Source: Curtobacterium sp. TC1
Lineage (GTDB): Bacteria > Actinomycetota > Actinomycetes > Actinomycetales > Microbacteriaceae
Assembly: GCF_019844075.1 (NCBI RefSeq)
Contig: NZ_CP081964.1
Span: 3,658,001 to 3,722,000 of the forward strand
DNA length: 64,000 nt
Reading direction: 5' to 3'
In this document: in pieces, positions 27,034 to 35,158 of the stretch
Layout: every line of letters begins with the position of its first letter
Numbering within the stretch: position 1 is the first letter of the stretch
The notes under the pieces: model-generated
What the model was told of the DNA's origin: nothing
Databases searched by the model: none
The model's input: only the letters and a program-made list of their open reading frames with translations
Position numbers and translations under genes: made by a program

Positions 27034-28224
27034 ATGGAAGCCGCCGAACTCGCCGCACTGCTGACCCCTGACGGGATGGCCCTGCTCGACCGTACCCCCG
27101 GCGTCTCGGACGGCGGCGAGATCGTCCGGGTGGTGTCCCGGCTCCGGGCCGAGGGCCACGACCCGCAGCTCGTCTCGGCGGTCCTGACCCAGGCGAAGCT
27201 CCGGCAGAAGGCCCGTGGCAAGTTCGGCGACTTCGCCGCCCGCATGCTCTTCACCGAGGCCGGACTCGAGCAGGCGACCCGCCTGCAGGTCGCCGCACAG
27301 CACGCCGGGCGGTTCGCCGCGGCCGGACTCACGCGTGTCGCCGACCTCGGCTGCGGCATCGGCGGCGACGCGATGGCGATGGCCGCGCTCGACCTCGACG
27401 TCACCGCGGTGGACCGCGACGAGGTCACCGCTGCGGTCGCGACGCACAACCTCGCGGTGTGGCCGAACGCACGAGTCGAACTGGGCGACGCGGCCGCGTT
27501 CGACGTCTCCCGCGTCGACGGCATCTGGATGGACCCCGCACGTCGGACCTCCGGCCACTCGGACACCCGTCGCCTGGCCGACCCCGACGACTGGTCGCCG
27601 TCCCTGGACACCGTGTTCGCCGCCGCGACGAGCACCCCGACGGGCGTGAAGCTCGGACCCGGCATCGACCGCGACCTGATCCCCGACACCGCCGAGGCGC
27701 AGTGGACCTCCGTCGACCGCGAGGTCGTCGAGCTCGCGCTGTGGTTCGGGCCCCTCGCCCGGCCGGGGATCCGCCGAGCGGCCACCGTGATCGGTGCGCA
27801 CGGCATCGCCGAGATGACCGGCCCGGCCGACGCCGAGGACGCCGAGGTGGGCCCGCTCGGTGCCTACCTGTACGAGCCGGACGGCGCCGTCATCCGCGCA
27901 CGGCTCATCGGCGACCTGGCACGCGCCCTCGACGGCCACATGGTCTCCGACGGGATCGCGTACGTGACCTCGGACCGTGCCGTGACGACGCCGTTCGCCC
28001 AGGGCTTCCGGGTGCTGGACACCATGCCGCTCGACGTGAAGCGCCTGTCGGCACGGCTCGCCGCGGACGGCATCGGCACCGTGGAGATCAAGAAGCGCGG
28101 CGTCGACGTCGACCCGGCGCAGTTCCGCAAACGGTTGCGGCTGCGCGGGACCGGCCGGGTCACGCTCGTGCTCACCCGCCTGGACGGGCGGCACAGCGCG
28201 GTCCTGTGCGAGCGGCTCAGCTGA
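27034..28224 (+). CDS. Class I SAM-dependent methyltransferase with THUMP-like C-terminal domain
   Basis: A 396-residue protein of the actinobacterial THUMP-like methyltransferase family, presumably acting on RNA. Seen: a helical N-terminal region, the SAM motif VADLGCGIGGDAMAMAALDL near residue 104 with following acidic DRDEV, motif IV-like IWMDPARR (cf. DPPR of RNA/DNA methyltransferases), and a C-terminal EIKKRGVDVDPAQFRKRLRLRG that forms the THUMP-like domain. GGGAGGA lies upstream of the ATG at 27034. It is divergent from groES, and its last 8 bp overlap the end of the convergent DUF4190 gene. Confidence 0.85.
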   Translation: MEAAELAALLTPDGMALLDRTPGVSDGGEIVRVVSRLRAEGHDPQLVSAVLTQAKLRQKARGKFGDFAARMLFTEAGLEQATRLQVAAQHAGRFAAAGLTRVADLGCGIGGDAMAMAALDLDVTAVDRDEVTAAVATHNLAVWPNARVELGDAAAFDVSRVDGIWMDPARRTSGHSDTRRLADPDDWSPSLDTVFAAATSTPTGVKLGPGIDRDLIPDTAEAQWTSVDREVVELALWFGPLARPGIRRAATVIGAHGIAEMTGPADAEDAEVGPLGAYLYEPDGAVIRARLIGDLARALDGHMVSDGIAYVTSDRAVTTPFAQGFRVLDTMPLDVKRLSARLAADGIGTVEIKKRGVDVDPAQFRKRLRLRGTGRVTLVLTRLDGRHSAVLCERLS

Positions 28225-28990
28225 TGAAGGCGCCGGTGCCCGAGTCGTAGTCGTAGGTGGAGTACGAGCTCTGGCCGATCACGCCGAGGAAGATGATGAA
28301 GGCGATCCAGATCAGCCAGACACCGGCCATCACCCAGCCGGCGATGATGCCGGTGAGAGCGAGGCCGCGGCCGGCCTCACCGTTCTGCTTGATCTTGCCG
28401 AGCGCGACGTGGCCGAGGATCGCGCCGGCCGGACCGAGCAGGATCGCGATGAACCACATCGGGATGGCGGCGAGACCGAACACGATCGAGAGGATCGCCA
28501 GGGTGTTCGTCTTCGGGCGCTGCGCGTAGGGCTGGTAGCCGGTCGACCCGTAGGCGCCAGCGGGCGCGTACGGCTGCTGCTGCGGCTGCGCGTAGGGGTT
28601 CTGGCCGCCCTGCGGCTGCGCGTACGGGTTCTGCTGGCCCTGCTGCTGCGTGTACGGGTTCTGCTGGCCGTACGGGTTCTGGGCCGCACCGTACGGGTCC
28701 TGGGGCGCCTGCGGGGCCGAGTACGGGTTCTGCGGCTGCTGCGGCTGCTGCGGCGCCGCGTACGGGTTCGACGGGTGCTGCTGCCCGTACGGGTTGGACT
28801 GCTGGGGCTGGCCGGAGGGGTTCGGCTGCTGCGGTGCCGCGTACGGGTTCGACGGGTGCTGCTGTCCGTACGGGTTCTGCGGCTGCTCGGGAGCCTGCGG
28901 GGCGTCCGGGGCGGGCGTGCCGTCGGGCTGTCCGTTCGCTGGGCCGTTCGGCGTCTCGCCCGGCTTCGGCCACTCGTTCTGATCGGACAC
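28217..28990 (-). CDS. DUF4190 membrane protein with a long Asn-Pro-Tyr-Gln repeat region
   Basis: A 257-residue protein. Residues 1-170 are low complexity and built from repeats of the form QNPYGQQ / SNPYAAPQQP (at least ten NPY cores). Residues 175-250 are a DUF4190 membrane domain: TNTLAILSIVFGLAAIPMWF, GPAGAILGHVALGKI, and GRGLALTGIIAGWVMAGVW. The layout is common in actinobacteria, with the repeat facing the cytosol and no known function. Start is GTG at 28990 with GAGAGGGG upstream; a longer frame starting at 29200 would add unrelated residues. The repeat DNA is near-identical in places and prone to length change. Confidence 0.82.
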   Translation of the reverse strand: MSDQNEWPKPGETPNGPANGQPDGTPAPDAPQAPEQPQNPYGQQHPSNPYAAPQQPNPSGQPQQSNPYGQQHPSNPYAAPQQPQQPQNPYSAPQAPQDPYGAAQNPYGQQNPYTQQQGQQNPYAQPQGGQNPYAQPQQQPYAPAGAYGSTGYQPYAQRPKTNTLAILSIVFGLAAIPMWFIAILLGPAGAILGHVALGKIKQNGEAGRGLALTGIIAGWVMAGVWLIWIAFIIFLGVIGQSSYSTYDYDSGTGAFIS

Positions 28991-29076
28991 CGTCCACCCC
29001 TCTCGGGCGTCCGGTCTCTCCGACGCCCGCGTGAATCCTCCCACAGGCTCCCGAAGAAGGACCGGGGCCGAACTGG

Positions 29077-30132
29077 TCAGACCTGGACGGTCGTCACCGG
29101 CAACGTCGAGTCGGCCGCGATCCCGAGGTCGCTCGGCGCGTGCCCTTCGGCAACCAGGCGCGCCCCGACGGCCGCGATCATGGCGCCGTTGTCCGTGCAC
29201 AGGTCGAACGGCGGGATCCGCAGCTGCACCCCCGCCGCCGCACAGCGTTCCTCGGCGACCTGCCGCAGCCGGGCGTTCGCGACCACACCGCCACCGAGCA
29301 GGAGCCGGTCGACGCCGGTGTCGCGGCAGGCGTTCAGGGCCTTGGTCAGCAGGACGTCGACGACGGCCTCGCGGAAGCTCGCCGCGACGTCGGCCACGGG
29401 CACCTCGCGCCCCTCGTCACGGCAGCGCTCGACCCAGCGGGCGACGGCGGTCTTCAGTCCGGAGAACGAGAAGTCGTAGCGGTGCGCGGCCAGGTCCTTC
29501 GGCAGCGTCAGGCCGCGGGGGAACCGGATTGCCTTCGGGTCACCGTCGGCCGCGGCACGGTCGATCTGCGGCCCGCCGGGGTACGGCAGACCGAGCAGCC
29601 GTGCGACCTTGTCGAACGCCTCGCCCGCGGCGTCGTCGATCGTCTCGCCGAGCAGTTCGACGTCGCCGACCAGGTCCTTCACCAGCAGCAGCGACGTGTG
29701 CCCGCCGGACACCAGCAGCGCGACCGTCGGGAGCTCGATGTCGCTGCCGTCCGTGCGCAGGACGTCGGCACCGACGTGCCCGACCAGGTGGTTCACGCCG
29801 TAGAGGGGCTTGCCGGTGGCGACGGCGAGCGCCTTCGCAGCCCCCACCCCGACCATGAGCGCACCCGCCAGACCGGGTCCGGCGGTGACGGCGACGGCGT
29901 CGAGTTCGTCGAGGGTGACCCCGGCCCGCTCGAGCGCCTCGTGGAGCGTGGGGGTCATCGCCTCGAGGTGGGCGCGTGCGGCGACCTCGGGCACGACACC
30001 GCCGTACCGGGCGTGCTCGTCCATGCTCGACGCGATGACGTTCGCGAGCAGGGTGCTCCCCCGCACGATGCCCACACCAGTCTCGTCGCAGCTCGTCTCG
30101 ATGCCGAGCACCAGTGGTTCAGTCCCGCTCAC
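29077..30132 (-). CDS. tsaD: tRNA N6-adenosine threonylcarbamoyltransferase TsaD
   Basis: Transfers threonylcarbamoyl to A37 of ANN-decoding tRNAs (t6A) together with TsaB and TsaE; 351 aa. Seen: [15 protein letters not shown] at the N-terminus, the metal-binding ARAHLEAM (HxxxH-related position), [11 protein letters not shown], and [29 protein letters not shown] and [13 protein letters not shown], all canonical. The ATG at 30132 overlaps the rimI stop by 14 bp. It is the last gene of tsaB-rimI-tsaD. No clear hairpin follows in the 86 bp before the DUF4190 gene. Confidence 0.96.
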   Translation of the reverse strand: MSGTEPLVLGIETSCDETGVGIVRGSTLLANVIASSMDEHARYGGVVPEVAARAHLEAMTPTLHEALERAGVTLDELDAVAVTAGPGLAGALMVGVGAAKALAVATGKPLYGVNHLVGHVGADVLRTDGSDIELPTVALLVSGGHTSLLLVKDLVGDVELLGETIDDAAGEAFDKVARLLGLPYPGGPQIDRAAADGDPKAIRFPRGLTLPKDLAAHRYDFSFSGLKTAVARWVERCRDEGREVPVADVAASFREAVVDVLLTKALNACRDTGVDRLLLGGGVVANARLRQVAEERCAAAGVQLRIPPFDLCTDNGAMIAAVGARLVAEGHAPSDLGIAADSTLPVTTVQV

Positions 30133-30664
30133 CGAGGGCCTCCTGTCCGATGGGTCCGACGCCCGACGACCGCTCGGCGTCCGGGCCGGGCAGTTCGGCC
30201 CGCATCACCCACGCGTCGACGCCGTCCGGCTGGTAGTAGCGCGGCCGGGTCGCGATGTGCTCGAACCCGAACGCCGTGTACATCGACTGCGCGACCGGGT
30301 TGTCGGCGCGCACCTCGAGGAAGACCTCGCGCACACCACGGCGGCGGGCCTCGTCGAGGAGCTCCGTGAACAGCACCCGCCCGAGCCCCTTGCCGCGCTG
30401 GTCCGCAGCGACCGCGATGGTCTGCACGTCGGCGACCGGGTTGCCTGCCAGCGAGGACAGTCCGGCGTACCCGACGACCATCGGTGCCGCGGATTCGTCG
30501 ACGGTCTCGATGACGATGTAGTACCCGTGCGGCGAGTACAGCTCTCCGGACATCTGGGACGCCGACCAGGCGTCCGTCGGGAACGAGACGTGCTCGAGCC
30601 ACATGATGTCGTCGAGGTCCTGCGGGTGCGCCCGCCGCAGGCGGAGCCCGTCCGGCAGGGTCAC
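30119..30664 (-). CDS. rimI: Ribosomal protein S18-alanine N-acetyltransferase RimI
   Basis: GNAT-fold acetyltransferase; 181 aa. In this tsaB-rimI-tsaD context it is the family that acetylates the N-terminal Ala of ribosomal protein S18. Seen: [25 protein letters not shown], the acetyl-CoA pyrophosphate loop [19 protein letters not shown], and [30 protein letters not shown]. The C-terminal 20 residues are extra and variable. The start overlaps tsaB by 4 bp and the end overlaps tsaD by 14 bp, showing tight co-expression. Confidence 0.92.
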   Translation of the reverse strand: MTLPDGLRLRRAHPQDLDDIMWLEHVSFPTDAWSASQMSGELYSPHGYYIVIETVDESAAPMVVGYAGLSSLAGNPVADVQTIAVAADQRGKGLGRVLFTELLDEARRRGVREVFLEVRADNPVAQSMYTAFGFEHIATRPRYYQPDGVDAWVMRAELPGPDAERSSGVGPIGQEALGERD

Positions 30665-31296
30665 TGCTTCACCCGCTTCGGCGCACCCGGCACCGTGACG
30701 TCGGGTTCCCGCAGGTACAGGGGGGTGTCCTGGTCGAACCCCGTGCCGGACCGCAGGCGGTCCGCGGCGAGTGATCCGAGCCTCCAGGCAGGGATGGACA
30801 GGGCCGTCACGCGGTCCCAGCCCACCGCTTCGGGCCGGGAGGCGCGGATCGCCTCGTCGAGATCGGTGGGCCTGGCGAGACCCGGACCCGCAACCCGCGT
30901 GCCGGTCTGGTCGTACGCGCTCCAGTAGACCTCGCGCCGGCGGGCGTCCGTCAGGACGACGAACGGTCCGTCCCGTCGGCCGTCGCGCTCATCGGCCGCG
31001 ACCGCGTCGTGGCTGACGAGCGGCAGGACGGGGACGCCGACCGCCGCGGCGAAGGTGCGCGCGGCAGCGATGCCGACGCGCAGGCCGGTGAACGGGCCGG
31101 GGCCCATGCCGGCGACGACACCCGTGACGTCCGCGCCGGTGATGCCGGCCTCGGCGAGGGTCTCGGCGAGGAACGGGCCGATCACCTCGGCGTGCCGGCG
31201 GCTGTCCTCGGTGTCACGGGTCGCGATGGGCTTGCCGGTGGCCGGGTCGACGACGGCCACGGATGTTCCGGCGGAGGTGTCGATGGCGAGGAGCAC
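30661..31296 (-). CDS. tsaB: tRNA threonylcarbamoyladenosine synthesis protein TsaB
   Basis: Inactive TsaD paralogue that dimerises with TsaD to form the t6A transferase; 211 aa. Seen: VLLAIDTSAGTSVAVVD at the N-terminus (ASKHA phosphate-1 region), GVVAGMGPGPFTGLRVGIAAARTFA, and the short C-terminal lobe. The start is GTG at 31296, placed so the protein begins LLAIDTS as in relatives; longer in-frame options lead into a non-homologous region. Its usual neighbour tsaE lies 3.3 kb away beyond an inserted cassette, so tsaB must have its own promoter here. I could not identify that promoter. Confidence 0.93.
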   Translation of the reverse strand: MLLAIDTSAGTSVAVVDPATGKPIATRDTEDSRRHAEVIGPFLAETLAEAGITGADVTGVVAGMGPGPFTGLRVGIAAARTFAAAVGVPVLPLVSHDAVAADERDGRRDGPFVVLTDARRREVYWSAYDQTGTRVAGPGLARPTDLDEAIRASRPEAVGWDRVTALSIPAWRLGSLAADRLRSGTGFDQDTPLYLREPDVTVPGAPKRVKQ

Positions 31297-31385
31297 CCGT
31301 CCATCGTAGGCGGCGTGTGGGCAGGGAGCTCCGTCGCGATCCCGCTCCGACCGGTCGTGCGGGTGCCGGTGGCAGGCTCGGCGCC

Positions 31386-31916
31386 GTGGGGTGGATGCAG
31401 CAGAAGCCGGCCTGGGCAGCGGGCGTCGTCGTGGGCGTCGCGTTCGCCGCCGCGTGGTTCGGGTCGACCTTCCTGACCGTGCCGCAACTCGGGGCCGGAC
31501 CGCGAGCGCTGGTCTCCCTGGTGGCCGGCACCTTCTTCGGGGTCTTCCTGGGGTCGTGGGTCGGGCGGGTCCGGCGCACACACGGCGACGTCGCGCAGCG
31601 GCCTGCGTTCGGCAGGGCGGTGCGGACCGGCACGCTACCGCCGGATGCGGACACCGCGGCATGGCGGCAGGCGTTGCTCGCGCGCCAGCGGCTCCACCAG
31701 CCGCTCCGGTGGACCGCCACGGTCTTGTACGTGCCCGCGACCGCCCTCGCCGTCTGGCTCGCTGTCACCGGCCAACCGGTGTTCTGGTTCGGTGCGGCGC
31801 TCTTCGTCGCGGCGCTCGTCGCCACCGTCGTGACCACCCCGCGGGTGCTCCGCAACACGGCGACGCTGCTCGCCGAGCTCGACCGGCGCGAGGCAACACG
31901 GCGCGTCGAACAGTGA
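31386..31916 (+). CDS. Small membrane protein, unknown family
   Basis: A 176-residue protein with four hydrophobic segments (about 8-28, 40-58, 105-125 and 128-148) and a basic central loop. I do not recognise a family. The GTG at 31386 is followed three codons later by an ATG (31395); either may be used. It is divergent from tsaB (89-bp gap) and is the first gene of the segment that separates tsaB from tsaE. 118 bp separate it from the AI-2E family gene, with no feature I can identify there. Confidence 0.6.
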   Translation: MGWMQQKPAWAAGVVVGVAFAAAWFGSTFLTVPQLGAGPRALVSLVAGTFFGVFLGSWVGRVRRTHGDVAQRPAFGRAVRTGTLPPDADTAAWRQALLARQRLHQPLRWTATVLYVPATALAVWLAVTGQPVFWFGAALFVAALVATVVTTPRVLRNTATLLAELDRREATRRVEQ

Positions 31917-32034
31917 CGAGCGGCACGCACCTCGACGCCGACTGCTGACCCCGGGGGACCGGATCCGCGCGGCCGGTGCGGCCCGCCGGGTACGGTCGTG
32001 CGGGTCCCGTCGGCACCAACCGGAAGACCCCGCC

Positions 32035-33156
32035 ATGCACCTGCGCCGCTCCCCCGCGCCCACGTCCGTCCGACCGAGCACCTGGACCGACCCCTACGGG
32101 CGGCTCGCGGTCCGCTGCATGCAGACGGTCGTGATCGTCGTGGTGCTCGGCGCGATCGTCACCGCCGCGACCACGCTCAGCCTCGTCACGATCCCCCTGC
32201 TCCTCGCGCTCATCATCGCCTCGGCGCTGCACCCCCTGGTCGCCTGGCTGCGCCGGCACGGGGTGCCCTCGGTGCTCGCGACCTCGATCGCGTTCGTGGC
32301 CGTCCTCGCCGCGGGCGCAGGTGTCCTGTGGCTGCTCGTCTCGACGTTCGCCGGTCAGTGGCCGATGCTGCAGGCATCGGCGGTCGACGGGTTGCAACAA
32401 CTGCAGGACCTCCTGCACGAGCTGCCCGTCCGGGTGACCGACGGGCAGATCGAGGACGCGGTGTCCGGCGTCGTCGACTTCGTCACGAGCGCCCGGTTCG
32501 GAGCCGGCGCGATCGCCGGCATCTCCGCGGTGACGAACTTCGTGACCGGGGCGGTGCTCACCGCGGTCATCCTGTTCTTCTTCCTCAAGGACGGCCCGGC
32601 GCTGTGGGAGTTCCTGCTCCGCCCGTTCACCGGCGACCAGTACGCCCGTGCCCGTCGGATCGGCGACCGCGTGGTGACGACGCTCGGCGGGTACGTGCGC
32701 GGGACCGCCGCCGTCGCCGCCTTCGACGCGCTCGCGATCGGCAGCGGACTCGCCGTGCTCGGCGTCCCGCTGACGATCCCGCTCGCCGTGGTGGCCTTCG
32801 TGACCTCGTTCATCCCGATGATCGGCGCCCCGATCGCCGGCACCCTGGCCGCCCTCGTGACCCTCGTCGCACTCGGCCCGGTGAAGGCCGTCGTCGTCGT
32901 GGCGATCGTCGTGCTCGTCAACCAGGTCGAGGGCAACTTCCTGCAGCCGGTGCTCATGGGCAAGACCCTGCGACTGCACGGCCTCGTCATCCTGGTCGGG
33001 CTGACGGCGGGCACCGTGCTCGGCGGGGTGACGGGTGCGCTGCTCGCGGTCCCGCTCATCGCAGCCGGCTGGGGCGTCGTGCAGGTCTGGAACGGCGAGG
33101 ACGCACCGGCCACCCCCTGGCAGCAGAAGCGTCGCGAGACGGTCCCGGTCGGCTGA
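32035..33156 (+). CDS. AI-2E family transporter (PerM-like permease)
   Basis: A 373-residue polytopic protein of the AI-2E/PerM family. Some members export autoinducer-2 or act as Na+/H+ antiporters, so the substrate here is unknown. Seen: helices at about 25-70, a soluble segment with TDGQIEDAVSGVVDFV, then ILFFFLKDGPALWEFLLRPF, TLGGYVRGTAAVAAFDALAI, FIPMIGAPIAGTLAALVTL, and VNQVEGNFLQPVLMGKTLRLHGL, the family signature. The ATG at 32035 opens a short basic N-terminus. It converges on the next gene with 41 bp between. Confidence 0.88.
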   Translation: MHLRRSPAPTSVRPSTWTDPYGRLAVRCMQTVVIVVVLGAIVTAATTLSLVTIPLLLALIIASALHPLVAWLRRHGVPSVLATSIAFVAVLAAGAGVLWLLVSTFAGQWPMLQASAVDGLQQLQDLLHELPVRVTDGQIEDAVSGVVDFVTSARFGAGAIAGISAVTNFVTGAVLTAVILFFFLKDGPALWEFLLRPFTGDQYARARRIGDRVVTTLGGYVRGTAAVAAFDALAIGSGLAVLGVPLTIPLAVVAFVTSFIPMIGAPIAGTLAALVTLVALGPVKAVVVVAIVVLVNQVEGNFLQPVLMGKTLRLHGLVILVGLTAGTVLGGVTGALLAVPLIAAGWGVVQVWNGEDAPATPWQQKRRETVPVG

Positions 33157-33197
33157 GCCGACGCGGGGCCGCGTGGCGCAGGTGCGGGACGCGGCGG

Positions 33198-33686
33198 CTA
33201 GTCGAAACGGACCGTGCTGGTGGGCGACGTCGCGCCCGTGCTCGTCGCGGCCTCGTCCGCTGCCTCGCGGAGGTGCCGCAACCGTGACCGCACACCGCCG
33301 TCCTGGCGACGCAGCACGATCGCGACGTCCGCCACGGACATCCCCGCCGCCGTCATCGCCTCGAGCCCGGTGTCCTCCTGCGGCGTCCACGGCGCGTAGG
33401 CGGCGGGCCGGTCGAGCCGAGCAGCGTCGACCTGCGGGTTGCCGGTCGGTGCAGCCCGGACCACCAGTGGGGACGACGGTTCGTCCGCTCCGGACGTCGT
33501 GGCGATGGCCGGCGCCGGCGTCGACTGCGGGCCGGTCGCCCGGACGTCCAGACAGGCGACTGCGGTCACCGGATGGCGTGCCACGACCGCGCCTGCAGGT
33601 GACCGGAACACCAACTCGGTGTCGTCACGGTCCACCGTGCCGACCTCCACGTCGCTGAAGCCGCCGGTGTCGAGGACGATGCGCAT
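33198..33686 (-). CDS. Hypothetical protein with C-terminal WTxxED DNA-binding-like motif
   Basis: A 162-residue protein of unknown function. Residues 1-60 form a beta-rich unit (MRIVLDTGGFSDVEVGTVDRDD). Residues 60-95 are a disordered Pro/Ala linker. Residues 98-140 read APWTPQEDTGLEAMTAAGMS followed by VADVAIVLRRQDGGVRSRLRHL. This matches the bacterial Myb/SANT-like helix-turn-helix pattern WTxEED...GxSxxEIAxxLxRxxGAVRSRL seen at the ends of several helicases and regulators. DNA binding is inferred. Start at ATG 33686; 37 bp separate it from the oxidoreductase gene, which lies upstream on the same strand. Confidence 0.65.
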   Translation of the reverse strand: MRIVLDTGGFSDVEVGTVDRDDTELVFRSPAGAVVARHPVTAVACLDVRATGPQSTPAPAIATTSGADEPSSPLVVRAAPTGNPQVDAARLDRPAAYAPWTPQEDTGLEAMTAAGMSVADVAIVLRRQDGGVRSRLRHLREAADEAATSTGATSPTSTVRFD

Positions 33687-33723
33687 GGTTCCCCCGTTCG
33701 CGCTGACCAGATCTGCTGCGAGG

Positions 33724-34332
33724 CTACCGGTCGCCGGCCGGTGCACGGTCGACGACCGCTCGGCGGACACCCTCCACCGCCGCCGCGACCGCGCGCTCAC
33801 GGGCCTCGGCGTCCTCGGTCTCGGAGTCGTGCACGAACACGGTGGCGCCCCGGCGGGCACCGCAGAAGTCGACGATCCCGTGCTCGACCTGCGTCCGGAG
33901 CGCCTCGGCGTACCCGTGCCGTTCGTACACGCCGGCGTCGTCGCCCGCGATCGGCACCAGGTGGACGGTGAGCCGTCCGAGCGCTCGACGGATGCCGCCG
34001 TCCGGGTCGACGTCGAACGCCCAGCCGTTCACGAACACGCGGTCGATCCACCCCTTGAGCACCGCGGGCACGGACCACCACCAGACCGGGAACACGAGGA
34101 CGAGGTCGGAGGCGCGGTCGATGCGCTGCTGCTCGGCGACGACGTCGGCCGGGGCGTCCGTGCCGGTCCGGTAGGTGTGCCGGTCGGCCAGCGTGAAGCG
34201 CGGGTCGAACCCCTCGGCCGCCAGGTCGGCGGTCTCGACCGTCCCGGCCGGCAGGGCGTCCCGCAGGCGAGCCGCGAGGTGGTGGGTGAGCGAGTCGGGG
34301 TCCGGGTGGGCGGTCACGATGAGCGTCGGCAC
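33724..34332 (-). CDS. NAD(P)H-dependent flavin oxidoreductase (MdaB/KefF/YwrO family)
   Basis: A 202-residue flavodoxin-fold NAD(P)H:quinone or nitro-reductase. Seen: N-terminal MPTLIVTAHPDPDSLTHHLA (FMN phosphate loop with the typical HPxxxS pattern), ADLVLVFPVWWWSVPAVLKG with the FMN-ring motif PVWWWSxPAxLKGWIDRVF, and a C-terminal FVHDSETEDAEARERAV helix. It lies within the segment inserted between tsaE and tsaB. It may be cotranscribed with the WTxxED protein downstream. Physiological substrate unknown. Confidence 0.87.
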   Translation of the reverse strand: MPTLIVTAHPDPDSLTHHLAARLRDALPAGTVETADLAAEGFDPRFTLADRHTYRTGTDAPADVVAEQQRIDRASDLVLVFPVWWWSVPAVLKGWIDRVFVNGWAFDVDPDGGIRRALGRLTVHLVPIAGDDAGVYERHGYAEALRTQVEHGIVDFCGARRGATVFVHDSETEDAEARERAVAAAVEGVRRAVVDRAPAGDR

Positions 34333-34396
34333 ACCGCATCCTCCCGGAGCCGGCTGGGCGGCACCGGGACGCCCGCTGTCGCCCGGCCGTGCCGGC

Positions 34397-34628
34397 TCAC
34401 ACCGCGGTCAGGTCGAGGGACCAGGCGACCTCGTGCGCGAGCTGCCCGGTCCGCCGGAACGACCGGATCGGTGCTGCCGACCACGCGGCCGTCGTCGGCA
34501 CGGTCGACCCACAGCCGGACGGTCGGCTCGAGACCGGCAGGGCCGAGGCCAGCACGGTCGAGCCCGGCGACGGTCAGGTCGGCACCGACGAGGAAGGTGC
34601 GGAGGCCGTCGACCGCACCGGTGTCCAC
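34397..34628 (-). pseudogene. Remnant of a GNAT acetyltransferase gene
   Basis: Starting 12 bp past the tsaE stop, the minus strand reads RTFLVGADLTVAGLD, TVRLWVDRADDGRVVGST, then after a frame change near 34465-34472 reads RRTGQLAHEVAWSLDLTAV and stops. The first part looks like the beginning of a GNAT-fold protein and the second like its typical end (TGQLxxEVAWS). The roughly 65-residue middle with the acetyl-CoA loop is gone. So this is a deleted, frameshifted gene fragment. The rest of the 307-bp gap (34333-34396) holds nothing I can name. Family assignment rests on these two short motifs only. Confidence 0.5.
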
Positions 34629-34639
34629 GCGCTGCAGGG

Positions 34640-35158
34640 TCAGAGGTCGACGCCCGCCCAGCGCGGCCCCGTCGCGGTGACGACGACCCGGCGCGGCTCG
34701 TCGGGCACGTCGTCGGGATCGAGGTCCTCGTCGGCCCCGCGGTCGGCCGCGTCCGCGCCGGTCGCCCGCGTGATCTCGACGTCGAGCACGTTGTCGCTGA
34801 TGCCGTCGACCATGCCGCGGCCCCACTCGACGACGACGATCGCGGCGTCCCAGTCGAGGTCGAGGTCGTCGAGCTCGACCGGGTCCGACAGCCGGTAGGC
34901 GTCGACGTGCACCAGGTCCGGGCCGGCCGTGGTCGGGTGCGTCCGGGCGAGGACGAAGGTCGGGCTGGACACCTGGCCGCGCGCGCCGAGTGCAGCGCCG
35001 AGCCCTCGGGTCAGGGTCGTCTTGCCGGCACCGAGCGGCCCGGTGAGCACGACCAGGTCACCGGCACGCAGGACAGCGGCCAACCGCGCTCCGAGCTCGC
35101 CCATCGCGTCGGTGCCGTCGATGGCCGTGTCGAGCAGGACGTGTGCGGCCTCGGTCAC
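34640..35158 (-). CDS. tsaE: tRNA threonylcarbamoyladenosine synthesis ATPase TsaE
   Basis: P-loop ATPase that resets the TsaBD complex in t6A synthesis; 172 aa. Seen: Walker A TGPLGAGKTTLTRGLG at residues 39-54, SSPTFVLARTH, HVDAYRLSDPVELDDLDLD (Walker B region), and VVEWGRGM. The C-terminal 40 residues are acidic and variable, longer than in E. coli TsaE. The ATG at 35158 overlaps the alr stop by 4 bp, so translation is coupled to the racemase. Confidence 0.93.
   Translation of the reverse strand: MTEAAHVLLDTAIDGTDAMGELGARLAAVLRAGDLVVLTGPLGAGKTTLTRGLGAALGARGQVSSPTFVLARTHPTTAGPDLVHVDAYRLSDPVELDDLDLDWDAAIVVVEWGRGMVDGISDNVLDVEITRATGADAADRGADEDLDPDDVPDEPRRVVVTATGPRWAGVDL

Noticed and set aside
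28560..28880. Regular repeats that could suggest a CRISPR array
   Set aside because: They are in-frame codons for NPYGQ-type protein repeats, spacing follows codons, and no cas genes are present.
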